Shown here: piece after piece, positions 10,738-22,938 of the stretch
Numbering within the stretch: position 1 is the stretch's first letter
Layout: the number at the start of each line of letters is the position of its first letter
NCBI GenBank assembly: GCA_030248295.1
Contig: JASANH010001724.1
Location: forward strand, 62,001 to 126,000
Origin: Mesodorylaimus sp. YZB2_4
Lineage: Eukaryota; Nematoda; Enoplea; Dorylaimida; Dorylaimidae
Reading direction: 5' to 3'
Length of the DNA: 64,000 nt
Program-made: the position numbers and the translations under genes
Notes under the pieces: generated by a model
What the model was told of the DNA's origin: nothing
Database searches by the model: none
What the model saw: the letters and a program-made list of their open reading frames with translations, nothing else

Positions 10738-12330
10738 TTTCGCGCAATACAAAAAAGCGAGGAAGAAAAGTGGAGATCAGACTTTCGGACGTATTTCGAT
10801 AGTACGACTTTCCTGACGAAACGGCTCAGCTCTTTGCATGATCTGTAGTGAAAGTGCAATACGAGTATACTGTATGTAATGTTTGCTAAGATGATCGATT
10901 ACTTTAATTTCCATTAGAGCATCGCGACAAGCGGCAGCGTTCCAAACTAAGTAAATATTGTAACAGAGCCACTACTCGCATGCGTCTGTAACAGAAATGG
11001 TGATTGTTCCTGTGAAAAAGCCTGCTCACTTACATTAAGCTAGTGATTGAATTTGAGCGCACTGGCTGATGATGAGTCCTATAGCTCTCATGCGGGTTTC
11101 AGCGCGCATCTGGCTCAAATTTAGCGCATGAGGCTAGTTATTGCAAGCAGTCGTGGTAAGGATCCGGATGGAGGTGTGCCAGCACTAGACCCTGGATCGG
11201 GTTAGCTACTGCACTTTCTGGTCGGGCCAGGTTTTTTTTGAAAGATTGGGTCAAACGGGTAAAGAGTACAGCAATTTTTCAAGTTCCTACTCTTAGCAGA
11301 TGAAGAAACTTTTTCATATCTGTTCAACTCCAGGATTTGCAGAATTTGCTTCATGCATATATGCATTCAATTCCCACGTTTCCATTCTGAGTAAATTCCA
11401 AGAATGTCAGACAAATTGTAAGATGTGGCTATGACCAAATAGTCTGGATGAGTTCTGCTTGGGCCCATGTCTAATAAGCCCTTATAAACAGTTCTTATCA
11501 ATCGGATGAATGAGGGGGACGCCATAGTCTGACGTGAGAAGGACTTGATAATCTCGTAGGTTGTAGGTCGTAGGTCTAGCAGGTCGTAGGAGTCTCTTCT
11601 GTACAGTCACATTTGATTCCAGAATATGAAAAACAAGTTCTTGTGTATACCTAGCAGAAAATGCCTGGTTTCGTCTGTGCCCAAACACCATATCTGCACC
11701 AATACTAGCCCCCTTTTCATGTTGCACTGCAAAACAGTTCAGTGTGTGTGTTCAAAAGTCATAGGTATGCTTATATTACTCCATTAGCAGCCCAGGTTCT
11801 AATTGAGTCCAGTTTCCAGCACATGACTTTGTCAGCAGTATCTTTTGTAAAAACTAGATTGCGTAGTATAGCGTGTATGCTTAGGTATTTCTTTGTTCAA
11901 TCATTATATGCTGGCTCTGACTCCAAGACTTATGAGAGTAGTCTCTTTGTTGAAATTTTGCTAAAGATTAGCGTACAGACAGACACAGACTCTAGTACAG
12001 ACCCTAGTCGCTTTTAGACCTACCGACCACTATTGTGGGAAATAGGAAGGAATTGTAAGGATTACTGTGGAATAACAAAAGAAAATTTGGGTGCATTATA
12101 TAAGTGTCTCCATCGAAATATTTTCACACAGCTCCTTTTACAGCAAAGTCACCAAATATTGAGAGGAAGTGTTTAAAGCTTTTGTCTCAAGGAACTTCAG
12201 CTGTATAGCAAATTCACCCGACCCCACTCGAAATTTTGGGTCGGGTTGACCTGACTTTGTTACAAGCAACAGAAATTCCCAGGGGGGGGGGGGGGGTGAG
12301 GGCATGGAGGACACATTCTTTAACACATTT
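10738..12330. other. Spacer between the two tandem DEG/ENaC genes
   Basis: It must hold the promoter of paralog 1 (near its right-hand neighbour at 10.74 kb) and the 3' end of paralog 2. I see no further gene. It contains short GACCCG/GGGTCGGG word clusters (about 11190-11260 and 12215-12255) and a 15-base G run at 12282-12296. Confidence 0.5.
12282..12296 (+). repeat. Homopolymeric G tract (15 G)
   Basis: Uninterrupted G run beside GGGTCGGG words. A very similar arrangement occurs at 41769-41785, and a C run lies at 19461-19474. Length may be unreliable in the assembly. Confidence 0.9.
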
Positions 12331-14082
12331 TCAATTCATCCCCTCCATTCTTGTCAATGTGTCGATTATGAGTCGGAGACTTCCGCAGAGGTCATCCATT
12401 TTCTTTTCTAGTATATCGATTCTTCCTTTCATTTCTTTCGTTTCTGATTCTTCTGCCACACCTTCCTTGGAAGCACTAGTGCTGGCAGCATCGAAATTCG
12501 GGGCGTTGCTATCGTTGTTTTCCGCACTTGGCCCAATGCCCGTAACATTCGTTTCCTCAGTTTCGTGATCATTTTTCATCGCCTTCCATCGCTTGTATGT
12601 GGTGATACAAAAAATGATCACAGTGCACACTGATAATCCACTGAATCCAAGATATAAGTTAATAATGCCACCCATTTGACTCATGAATCTTTCGGGTGTG
12701 TCCTTAATGACTGTGGTGAACTGAACAAATAGAAAATTCATAGGTCGAGTTGAGATGGAATATGAAACATCTTTTTGATTTGGATCGTACAAACTGTTTG
12801 ACTTTGTTTCAAATTTATAAATCAGGTACTCACATTTATCGTAACATCTTACATTCGCATGCCATAAACTCTTCAGAAGCTTGCCCTTACATTTGGCGTA
12901 TTCTTTTGCATTACAGTAGGGCAAAGTCAATTGATCAGGTGCAAAATTTCTGAATGTGAAGGGCACGCACGCACAGTTTTCAATGGCAGCTCGAACCTGA
13001 CTCTTCATAACGCATATGGCTGGATTGGGTTCAGGAGAGCAGGCGCCCATTTGGCTGGGTCGTCCTTCTACAACCCGTGTATCAATCAAATACGATATTC
13101 TGGCCTCTTCATGGTTAATAATATCCAGATTAGCATTGTGTGTTTTGTACAACGACTCGGGCGTTGTTAAAAAATTGTACAGAATTGACTCATCAGGGAA
13201 CACAAAATATCTGAACTGTCGCTGGAACCTTTTCCAAGGTGGGAGGGACGAATCAGGGTATTGTCTCAATACAAATAATTCCTGAGTGGAGTTCAAGTTA
13301 AGAGCAAAACAGAAGTAGCCGCCAAAGGCTACCAGTATAGGTTTGTCAACTAAGGAGACAAAGTGTGATTGTCCATCATCAGTCACACTGTAAGAAAAGT
13401 GAAAATATTTACTCGCGGCTTCCAGAACTAGGGTCCACAAGTGATCGAGAACTTGATTCGATGGCCACCCGATATCTCCACCATCGAAATCGCAAGCTGT
13501 GGTGATGTTGATCATATACGTGAAGTCTGCGCCAGTCATACAAGAGAAGAATGTCCAAATTGCATCTACTAATGGTTGATTCCAGTTGAAATTAGTCGAG
13601 TTTAGGATCAACGTTTCAAAACCCGGCTGGTCTGTAGAGAGTAGCTTTTTGACCAGAGATGGAATAATGGTGGCAGCGACATAGGAGGCGTTTAGTCGGA
13701 CCGGAAAGTGCATATCTTTCCAGATGTCCCAGGAGTGATTGGCCATTGCCTCGCATTCATCGCAATCAGTAGACAAAGTCAAGGTGGTTGCATTGCCAAA
13801 CTGATTTTTTTCTATCCAGGTGGCGATATTGGTCAGAGACGCGCTGTAGTAAGGGAGGCATATGGTAAAGTTAGGTCTTGGAGTGGCCTCGTTTTTAATA
13901 ATTTCGATCTCTACAGCCACATTTCTATCCCTGTATTCCGCCAGGAGGGGCAAAAAATCTAGGACTGTGAAAACGAACAGAGAAGCGAGGGCAGTGCCTC
14001 GGATGAGCATGACTGCCCAGCCTGGCCATTGAAGGCCGGCACATTTCTTCAGTTTCAAAAAGTAGGTGGTTGATTTGAACAT
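12331..14082 (-). CDS. DEG/ENaC sodium channel, paralog 2
   Basis: A 583-residue intronless channel subunit. The start is the ATG at 14082, since the frame upstream has only non-ATG codons. Layout matches paralog 1: TM1 near residues 28-48 (MLIRGTALASLFVFTVLDF), the signature FLPLLAEYRDRNV following it, an extracellular domain with shared DECEAMANHSWDIW and VVEGRP blocks, then SQMGGIINLYLGFSG and TM2. The filter reads G-F-S, which keeps the serine lost in paralog 1. The N-terminal His-Gly gate motif is again missing (KKCAGLQWPGW). The tail is acidic and Ser/Asn-rich and ends in a short coiled coil (MKGRIDILEKKMDDLCGSL). In the family these form trimers gated by ligands, protons or touch; which applies here cannot be told. 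Confidence 0.9.
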   Translation of the reverse strand: MFKSTTYFLKLKKCAGLQWPGWAVMLIRGTALASLFVFTVLDFLPLLAEYRDRNVAVEIEIIKNEATPRPNFTICLPYYSASLTNIATWIEKNQFGNATTLTLSTDCDECEAMANHSWDIWKDMHFPVRLNASYVAATIIPSLVKKLLSTDQPGFETLILNSTNFNWNQPLVDAIWTFFSCMTGADFTYMINITTACDFDGGDIGWPSNQVLDHLWTLVLEAASKYFHFSYSVTDDGQSHFVSLVDKPILVAFGGYFCFALNLNSTQELFVLRQYPDSSLPPWKRFQRQFRYFVFPDESILYNFLTTPESLYKTHNANLDIINHEEARISYLIDTRVVEGRPSQMGACSPEPNPAICVMKSQVRAAIENCACVPFTFRNFAPDQLTLPYCNAKEYAKCKGKLLKSLWHANVRCYDKCEYLIYKFETKSNSLYDPNQKDVSYSISTRPMNFLFVQFTTVIKDTPERFMSQMGGIINLYLGFSGLSVCTVIIFCITTYKRWKAMKNDHETEETNVTGIGPSAENNDSNAPNFDAASTSASKEGVAEESETKEMKGRIDILEKKMDDLCGSLRLIIDTLTRMEGMN

Positions 14083-14651
14083 CGCGGAAGGAGGAATGAG
14101 TTGATTGACGAGGGGCACGGGCTATTATAAGGAGAGCGAAGAACTGAGTTTAAACAGGCGCTTAATTGGCAGCGCCGCTATCGTGTTTCTGCCTCAGGTG
14201 GACAATGAACAGCCTTCTGGCAATACCCTCTATTTTTGCTAGGCGGGTAACTGGTATTTATTTTTGCCAACGAAGTGCGTATCATCTAGACGCCACTAAA
14301 TGAGGCTACTCGCCATTTTCAGGACCAGAAAGCGAGCCAAATTTTAATTTAATTTTTCCAACCCTACAAAATACCACTGGTCATCTGCAGTATTCATAGC
14401 ATCTTGCTTTTTCCATGTGGGTTCCGCTAAGTTGAAGCGTCCGTACCTGATTAAATAATGTTTTTGATCGCCCACTTTGTACTGCATCACATTTCGAACT
14501 AAAATAGACCACAGGTCGGTGTGTGAATGCACTGTACACACACACACACGACTAGGCACCAAGAACATGTTGATCTTCTGTCTGAAAAACTGGTCGAGAT
14601 GATGATAAAGTATTAGCAGCAGGTTTATCTCATAAACAGCCTGTGCAGCCC

Positions 14652-14897
14652 ATGGGGCTGGCAGACTTTGTGTGCAAGAAGCCTCCCATGAAAGACTTCC
14701 GCACTATCTTTGAATTTTTCGACCCTTTATCCTTCTGGTCGCTATTTTTCCGCGTACTGTACATAGTCAGTAGTCTCCAGGCGGCACGTCCGATCTGGCC
14801 CAATGTTGGAGGCGGCTACAGTTTACCCATCACTCAGAACTACAAGAACGAACACCATAAAGACCTATTTTTTAATACAGCGACAAAAGGCCAATAA
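14652..14897 (+). CDS. Small hypothetical protein (81 aa), weak
   Basis: An open frame from the ATG at 14652 with protein-like composition: a polar start (MGLADFVCKKPPMKDF), an aromatic amphipathic stretch FEFFDPLSFWSLFFRVLYIV that could be a membrane-associated helix, then a Gly/Asn-rich end. An AAACAG acceptor-like site lies just upstream at about 14640, so it may be a terminal exon. I recognise no family. It could be chance. Confidence 0.25.
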   Translation: MGLADFVCKKPPMKDFRTIFEFFDPLSFWSLFFRVLYIVSSLQAARPIWPNVGGGYSLPITQNYKNEHHKDLFFNTATKGQ

Positions 14898-14971
14898 ACA
14901 TTGATTATCAATGCAATTTTTAGCACGCTCCAGCTCTGAGTTTTCGAACAATAAAAAAGCGATGTCTCCCA

Positions 14972-15166
14972 ATGGGTCCCGTTACCAATAAAGGGAACAG
15001 GGCAATCATACGATCCCTAATCAAGCCCCGAAAGGGTTCGCGATCGGTGCTGCCATGGATGCGAGCCAAACAGGCGTTCACTAAACGCCTAATAAGGAAA
15101 GGTCGTTCATGCCTTCGCACACCCCGTAAGAAGAGCCAACCACAGGGCCCCAAATACAATAGCTAG
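14972..15166 (+). CDS. Small very basic ORF (64 aa), weak
   Basis: An ATG-started frame with Lys or Arg at roughly one residue in three (TNKGNRAIIRSLIKPRKGSR and an RLIRKGRSCLRTPRKK block). Such composition suits a nucleic-acid-binding or ribosomal-type peptide, but no family is recognised, there is no visible context, and it may be an accidental frame. Confidence 0.2.
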   Translation: MGPVTNKGNRAIIRSLIKPRKGSRSVLPWMRAKQAFTKRLIRKGRSCLRTPRKKSQPQGPKYNS

Positions 15167-15315
15167 GGTCTTTGTAGAAGCAGTACTACGAAAACAACAT
15201 GTAGATGCGGGTGCAAATAGTAGAAGTGCACTCCCTGCAACCTTGAGATACAGTAAACAACAGCTGCATTCATAACACTTTCGAGAGCATTTTTCTGTGG
15301 AATAAGCTAGGTTAG

Positions 15316-15565
15316 CTCATAGCTAGCGGCTGGGCTAGTCCCAGTTCGATCCCTGGTGACGGAGGTCGGTTTGCGAACCAGAAGCCCTCGCTCGCCTTGC
15401 ACTGGCTGTCGAATACCCGACGGGGTTCACAGCCCACCCGCCATCGTTCAAAGAAGTTGTGTCCTGTCCAGGATGTCGGCTTCTGCCTAGGAAGTGGAGA
15501 CACTGCTTGCTTATAGGTTTGACCGCTGGCCGGCTACTGGCAAGATGCTGGCTACAAGGAAAGAG
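15316..15565 (+). mobile_element. tRNA-derived SINE, plus-strand copy, diverged
   Basis: A tRNA-like head ends with box B CAGTTCGATCCCTGG at about 15347-15361. The family body follows (GGTTTGCGAACC, CCCGCCATCG, CCTGTCCAGGATG) and then a degenerate GGCCGGCTAC tail at about 15529-15538. It is clearly the same family as the copies at 7.4, 39.0 and 63.4 kb, but older. Confidence 0.6.
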
Positions 15566-17892
15566 CGTACTTGACTATCATCTCCAAAGAGTGCGGTCAT
15601 TTGGTTTAGATGTCCTAGTTTCCTCGATAGGGGAAAGTCATAGATCCTCATGCAAGCTCTCGTAGCTGCCACGTCAAGCAGTCTTCAGTGCAGCTCCTTT
15701 GATTTGACTTTTAACACGGGTGCGAGCAAGACGTCTAAAAATAACAGGAATTGATTATTGAACCTCCGTCGTACTGTGCAGTATCCACGATAAACTGTTT
15801 TTTCCAGGCATGCACACATGTTTTGTGAAGTGAGGAAGTAGGAAGTAAAGCCCAAAATATTTTTTAAACGGGGCCTCTCGGTAGCAGTGTCTCCTCCATA
15901 AAAAGCGTGATTCTACTCCCTCGTTTTGGTCAAGGCAAGGGTTTTGAGGGTTCTGGCGATATTCTTGAATAGTCAAACCCTCGAAAGTTTGGAAAAGTGC
16001 AAAGTCCTCGTTTATGAACTCATGCTAGCGATAGATCTCAGGTCAAGGACGTTCGGACAGCGCTTACAGAGACATTCACGGCAGGGCACCAGTTTAGACA
16101 AGACTTCTCATTTTGTGCCATTTTCATGCTCTGTATGTTCATACATACGACCAACCAGCCGCTGGAAAAATCGGGAAAGTACTTTCCCATTAATGAATAT
16201 TTCATGCGCTTTTAGCTTCACTTGGGCGTTAGCTGAAATTTGGAGCGTGCCATTCCAACAGCTTTTTTGAAATTAAGCACGGGTTACCCATTGCATCTGA
16301 TGAATGGAAATAACCACAAAAGATTTCTATTTCGTCTACAGCCTGTTTGTTTAAAATTAGGCCAAGCGATTAACAAATTGTTCTTTCAAACGAATATTTT
16401 CTATTACACTAGCTGTATGCGTGTAACCTGATCAGTCTTCGGCATGCCTTTGTTAGGCTTGACTTCGCGTCCAGCAATAATCTGCATCCTTGTATGTTCG
16501 CTAAGCAATTCTGTCGTTTCTTTCATTTGCTCACTTCCATTTCAATCCAATATGTTCGAAAAGAGTCCATTTTTGTCGCGTTTCGCGTGCTGGCTAGCTC
16601 AGTTTGGGTAGTCAATAATCGGCAGATGTGCTGTCAGTACATCACATTATGAATATTCTATTGGGCACGTGATTCGTGCTCACGCAAGCTTATTTAATCG
16701 ACTAAAACGAAGGTTCTGTTTTTTCCTACTCAAAGAATTTGATCCCGAAACTGCCTTGATTTTTTTGTGGAAGCCTGATCGTCGTATTTCTTCGCTTACA
16801 GTAATATTTCTCCAAAATGCTGGATTTCTTTGGTAGAACAAGTCAAACATGGAATTTTTCAGCTCTCGCACTCTTTCTACTCAAGAATCTTTCAATATAA
16901 GCGTGTGACCTGTTTGAGAAAAAGCAAATACAAAATCTGCGAATCCAGATCCTGAGACAACTAAGCATAGCTTCCAGGAAATATTCTCCATTCTTCGCAC
17001 TTAACTTTCTTAAGCGGCATAGTCAAATAGATTCGCTTTTTAAACAGAGTTCGCAAAATGTAAAAATCTCATCAATCAAATGGTAAATGCTTAGTGAAAA
17101 TGCTTCTGGCTTTTAAATAGACGCAATAGCTTTGTTTGATAACGTCATTGAAAAAATCTCTAATAGGTATGCCTGTGGCTTTTGGCAATTACGTGTATAA
17201 GCATAATCAAAGTCTGCTCAATTTCGTTTATCACAGCTTAATTTTATTTTCAGAGCCGAGCAATTCCTGGCACGAAGCGTAGAAATTCAATAAGAATACC
17301 CATGCTATGATTGCCTCACGTTTCAACAATACCTTGATTGGCGTCAAACAACGCCTCTGCTTTTTAGATTATCATTGCGAAAAGCGCTTTTAAGTTATTC
17401 GCTTGGGAAATTTTCAAGAAGCGACACGTGGAATTAGCTAAAGGCATCGCCTTGGACAGAAACGAGGAGAAAGCCTATTTCAAGACGACCGGCCTCGCTT
17501 CTCCAGACCTCGTTTTCAGTTGCTCAGTGGAGCTGCGATGGATGTGTTCTCTATATTTCATTGCTAACTGCAAGGGCGGAACAACCTTGTCACCCTATAT
17601 TCGATAAGTAATCACTGTCTCTGGCCAACTGATAAGGTACGAGGGGTCAGGATTTCACAAGTTTCTATCTTCTTTCAACCAGAACCTTTTGTTGACATTT
17701 ATCTCTTTCTTTTATTTTCGCATAGGTTTTGACAAGCTAACTCGGAGAAATAATTAATGACCGTTTAAAAACGATACACCGTTCGTTCCAGCGAAAACTT
17801 TCGTCAACACGAGCGCTGGTGGCAAAAGCCTAACTCAGATTCATCTTAGAGCCAAAGCTATTTTTCTTTTTAAAACTTGAAAATTTTCTCAC

Positions 17893-20189
17893 TTGAAGGT
17901 GATGAACATGTTATCATTCTTCCTTCCCGATTTTGATGCTCCCAGTGGTGACCTCGGTGTAAGTGAAGGAAAAATGGTTGAAAACGTGACAATGCCATCG
18001 ATAGACAAAGAACCTGAAAATGCTACTTTTGTGTCTGATGGCTGCGCTTATTCAACGTTGGATCAACCATCAGTGCGAGCAGCGTTCATATTCGCGTATT
18101 TATTTGTATTTGGTTGCTGCTGCGGGGGAAATTTCCTTTTATTAATCGTGGTCGGTGTTCATCCCACTATGAGGACAGTGACTAACTTCTTTTTGGCTAA
18201 CCTCGCAGCTGCTGATTTGCTAGTAGCATTATTCTGCGTCGTCCAAAATTTAATGCACTTATTCGTCTTTAAACAAGCCCTGTGGCCATTGGGTGCATTT
18301 ATGTGTAAGATGTACGTGTTCGTTATGCACTTGATTCCGTGCACATCGGCTGGCTTGCTTTTGGTACTTTCTTGCGAGCGTTACATAGCCATCATGCACC
18401 CGATCGCGGCACGACGTCTCTTGACCAAAGGTCGATTGGCGGTGACCACTGGCGTGGTATGGGCCATTAGTGTGGCTACTAATATTCCATATTATATGGC
18501 AGCCGATTATCGAGAAATGGTCACCGAAATGGTCAATGTCAGTGTTGAAAGTAATGGCACAGAGTACAGATTGGAGCCGAAACCCGGAGCAGAGACCTTG
18601 GCTTGGTGTAGTCGTGCACATCGGGGCATTGATCATAAAATTATGTTCACTCTCAGCTTCGCCGTTTGGTACGTTTTACCATTTCTGGCCATGTTGGTCA
18701 TTTACACAGTGATCGGAGTGGCGCTATGGCGCAGTACAGGCAGCGACTCCGTTGCGTTGACTTCGTCAAGTAACAGCGGTGGTAGTGGGCTCAACCAAAA
18801 TTGCGGAGGGCGGATGGTCAAAAGGCGGTCGCAAGGTGAGGGTGGTGGCCCGGTATCGCGTCAAATGTCATCTGGTGGCACTTCGAACACCACTGCACGA
18901 TTGGAGTCTCCTAAAGCTGAGCAAGAAACGGAGATGATCTCGTTGAGTCCATCATCGGACGAAGTGTGGCGCAAGAAAAGCGATGACGAGGGCTTGCGGG
19001 TCAGAATAGATGTGGCCAACAGGAAGACTCTGACAGTTGGAAACAAAGCAACCAACGGCAAACACAGCGTCAGTGGTAGCGGGGTTGATGCGAGGGTGAG
19101 TGAGCGTCAATTTTTTGACCCCGCAAGGATTCTTGACAATCGCAATTCTCAGTTTTGTAGGCTGCTTCTATCTTGTAAGCAAATTCCTTTCGACATCATT
19201 CCCAAACAGATGCCATCTGGACCCTGCTTTTACGCATCCCTTGTTGTGTCGTGCCCTATCAGAGCCTCATATCAAGACCACATCAGCTTTTCTGATTTTT
19301 TGCCCACCCAACTTAGGTGTAATCATATTGCCCCAGAGACGGTTCAGGACAAACCAGATATCGATTAATTATGAGAACAAGCAGACATTTTCTGCTTCCT
19401 CAGACTCGCTGGCATGCTGTGCGGCCACGAAGAGTAGTTTTCCTCACGTGTGACTTCCCGCCCCCCCCCCCCCCTTGCTGCCCCCGCGCTGGAAATCTCG
19501 TTTAATGATTTGACATTAAACGATCGTTTCGTAAAGTAAATATTGTTTGTCCACGCCGACCATCTCTATGAGCGTTCCGATCGATGTGGGTGTCACTGCC
19601 CACACATATCGATCCGCCTCAGCAGTAATTCATGCCCTGGGGACGGTTTCTCAATCAGCTAGGACATGTCCGAAAGTTAGGACGATCAAATCACAATGAT
19701 GCACATCGGATGCAATGACTTATGGTGTCCAGATAACGTTATTTAGCTCATGCTTTAGGTGATTGAGAAACTGGCCCTGTTTTACAAGCCGCACGCTTAC
19801 AAACCTAAGTTTGATTTTTTCCTGCCATTTTTTAGGAAGCAGTGGAAAGTCGAAAACGCGTTATTCGTTTGCTAGTCAGTATCATTTTGGCGTTCGCAAT
19901 TTTGACGCTGCCAAATCATTTACGTTTATTACTGAACGCATGGAAACCACCGCTTCGTCGTTGTAATCACGGTTTTCAAGCATTGGTTCAACCACTTACA
20001 TATTTGCTCCTATTTTCAAATAGTGGCATAAATCCAATTTTATACGCTTTTATGTCGAAGAAATTCCGTCGAGCCGTTCGAGAAATATTTAGTCGAAAAG
20101 CATTGCGAGAACAACGTCGTGAACGTTTTCTCACCAGTATACGCAGTACGGCTACGTCAGATGTTTATACCGCAAATACTGAATATTAG
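17893..20189 (+). CDS. Rhodopsin-family peptide GPCR, trissin-receptor-like (2 exons)
   Basis: Exons 17893-19095 and 19836-20189 join in phase 0 (donor GTGAGT, acceptor TTTTTTTAG) to give 518 residues. Exon 1 carries TM1-TM5 and a long Ser/Gly-rich third intracellular loop. Exon 2 carries TM6-TM7 and the tail. Class A landmarks are GN in TM1, NLAAAD in TM2, the MCKMY cysteine, CERY at the end of TM3, VVW in TM4, the loop-2 WC cysteine, LPF in TM5 and NPILYAF in TM7. TNFFLANLAAADLLVALFC, FCVVQNL and NSGINPILYAF resemble arthropod trissin receptors, so a neuropeptide ligand is likely. TM6 reads LTLPNH where most relatives have CWxP. NVT and NAT glycosylation sites precede TM1. Ligand assignment is tentative. 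Confidence 0.85.
19461..19474 (+). repeat. Homopolymeric C tract (14 C) in the GPCR intron
   Basis: Uninterrupted C run followed by TTGCTGCCCCCG, inside the 740-base intron of the GPCR. Confidence 0.9.
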
Positions 20190-22938
20190 AACAAAACAGA
20201 GTATTACACTTTTTCAAAATTTTTAAAGTCTGCATACTAAATTTGTGGCAAAGTTAGAAAAGTTTTGCCATTTTCGTTTTTGATGTTTGCTTGCTTGGCT
20301 TGTGCTTCTCACAGTGCAGCTTATTATTTACCAGCTATAAGCTTAGGTTGTAGAAGCAGGTTGTGGTTGACTCACTTTCGAGTCGAAACACATGTTTTCA
20401 GCGCTAAAAATTTATGCATGTCGTTTTCTGCTTTCAGGGCTTCATCGACGATGGCGTTGGCGGAGTCCAGTTACGAGATCATAACATTTTAAGGCGGAAA
20501 AGTGGCTAAGCGCATGTTCGCTTTGGGTGCCGAAGCATAGTAGGTACAAACATGTGTTTTTAACACTTGGCCATAACAATTATTTGTCTCTTTTTTGTGT
20601 TGATGGACAATGTCGAATGCCATTTGGTATGATAAAATCTTTGTAACGTTACGTGAATCGCCAAACACATTTTTTTCTGCTCTTTATGATTTAAACTAAA
20701 GAATGATGTTGGATTTTATGGAATCACACTCTATTTAGCTAATAAACGCTTTTTGATTTTCCTTTTATCCTAGCGTACATTTTTGATGAAGAAGATGATC
20801 GGATTGATGAGATCAGGAAAACTCAGCAGAAAAATTCTGATAATACTTCTAGCGCACAAGTTTCAAGTTAGGGGCTTTCTATCTATGTAAAATTGCCATA
20901 AGCGGCTTAAAGCGGGAAATTTAAATTTAGCAATGTACGAAGTCTGTGAAATGGTCTATTTGCTTTTTCACAGTCTCCTAAAGTTTGAGATACAATTGGT
21001 ACTCCACTTTAAGATCTTTATTGCTACCGCTTATACACTAGCAAATATGTTATCGATTTTTGCTCTGTAACAGGGTACCCCTGTCAACCTTGCGCAATCC
21101 ACACATCAGCGTAGCGGACCTTGGCTCCCGACGGATCGTGAGCAAAAGCGATCTCACATTTGAATTGGCTTTGTATTATCGCCATAGGAGCTGTGTACAA
21201 TTCTGTACACAATTCGGTATACGATCTGTGCAAAGTTTATTATGCAAGAAATCTTCCGGTGATGTCTTTTGAAAATGCCATAATCAGCTGCTGATATGAT
21301 CATTGATCAGTCTCTTAACTTGACTTGGGTTTTTGGTACCAGCGGAGAGTCGAGGCTGGGCTATCTTCTTCGTGTCTCTTCCAGAAGTTTCAGGGCATAG
21401 ACACCCATTCCTTCTCTGTGACACTCTGTTATCAGCAGGCCGCAAAATCGCGGCTATTCAAAAAGTTCTCCTCAAGCTCGCTGCAAGGCGCGGCTTGAAT
21501 TCAATAGTACCAAAGTCGGGTAATAATCAGTAATGTTGTGTTCCATCACCCAACCAAACCCAGCGGTGAAACGTCACACCGCCTCTTTGCGCACAGCACG
21601 TATATGACTAGTATCGACTGCTTGGGGCTGTTTTAGTTTTCAAACTCAATTGATACTCGTATGCTGTAGCAGAAACGATAGAATCTTTACGCATGTCGTA
21701 GACTTTCCGCTCACCATATCTCATTGTAAAAATGATACAGTAGGCTTTCATACATACATGCGTATATCAATAGAAATTATTACTGTATACTGTATAAAAA
21801 TATATGCACCATACAGAAAACGCGTCAAACAAAATTTGAATTTTTAATTACGAATAAATAGTTTTATACTGTATGTCATATAATGATGTGTAACTGAAGG
21901 AAACTTCGTTCAAATTTTTAATGAGTGATCTGAAGATTTGAAATAATATATTGCTGCACTGTACAAATAGGGCGAAGGATATGAACCTGTCAAATATGTG
22001 TGCAAGCATTAATAGTTCGGATTTTCACCAAACAGATCGAATTCCCAGCTATATTTAGTTTCCTGTACATTGTATGTATGTATCGCACATCATAAAACTA
22101 ATTCTTCATGTTCAAGTATTCCTAAATTTCGTTTAGAGTTTTTTCTATCTCGCTCACTTTGGCAATGACATCCATTTTCATGGTTTTTCTTATTGTAGTA
22201 ACCTTGGTTTCATCTCGATCGCTTGGTGGTTTGCCTCTATGAGATATGTAAGATAACTGATGGCTTTGATGGCTAAATAGAGGGACACGTTGCCGTCAGC
22301 GTGACTACTATGTGCTCTAGTTAGATGCATTGATCTTTTGTGTGATGACATTTCTTTGCATCACATAATGCATTGAACCAATGGTAATACGAGTCATTCT
22401 GTGCCACAAAACTGGCACAAGCAACTGACGGACGATAGGCTGTTGAAACTCAAGCTAATCCATTGTATTGCTGACATTGACTTTCTTTACATTTTGGTCT
22501 TTTCGTAGGCTGATAAAGTAAAAATAAGCGTTGATATTCAGTGTTAAAACACGGGCATGTACGTCAAACAATAAGACTCCGCCGCAAGTTCGAATCGTCC
22601 ATGCTGTGCGGCGAGAGGAGGCAAAAGCGGCTGATGTTCTGCCAAACATAATTTTGTTTCTAGACAAACACACAATTTTACAACGCTTTTTCATTGAGTT
22701 TTGAGCAATTTATGTTTTCACTCTCCGTTTTTCCTCTGTATTTCCTCCAAATCGCTCTTGTGCTCTGTCGAGCCAAAGTCAACCAGCATCGTTGTAGATA
22801 ACAGTTTTGTGATAAGGAGTTGGGGCTTTCGATAGGTGGGCTATCGCTGGTGCAGTTCAACCTAACTCAGCTCAGCTAGCAGCTTCCCAAACTTGAAAAA
22901 GCACATAGTGCTCATTTTGTATTCATCTAACCAGTAAA
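20190..22938. other. AT-rich intergenic region without recognised genes
   Basis: Contains the likely 3' UTR of the GPCR (an AATAAA within AGCTAATAAACGC near 20741) and probably the WASP promoter at its right end. No repeats, RNA genes or convincing open frames are seen. Confidence 0.5.

Larger units (their letters stand above)
14083..17892. other. Long intergenic region with a SINE and two weak small ORFs
   Basis: Apart from the SINE at 15.3 kb and the two small open frames listed separately, I see no gene. The 15.8-17.8 kb part is AT-rich and free of recognised repeats, and may include the GPCR promoter and 5' UTR. Confidence 0.4.
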
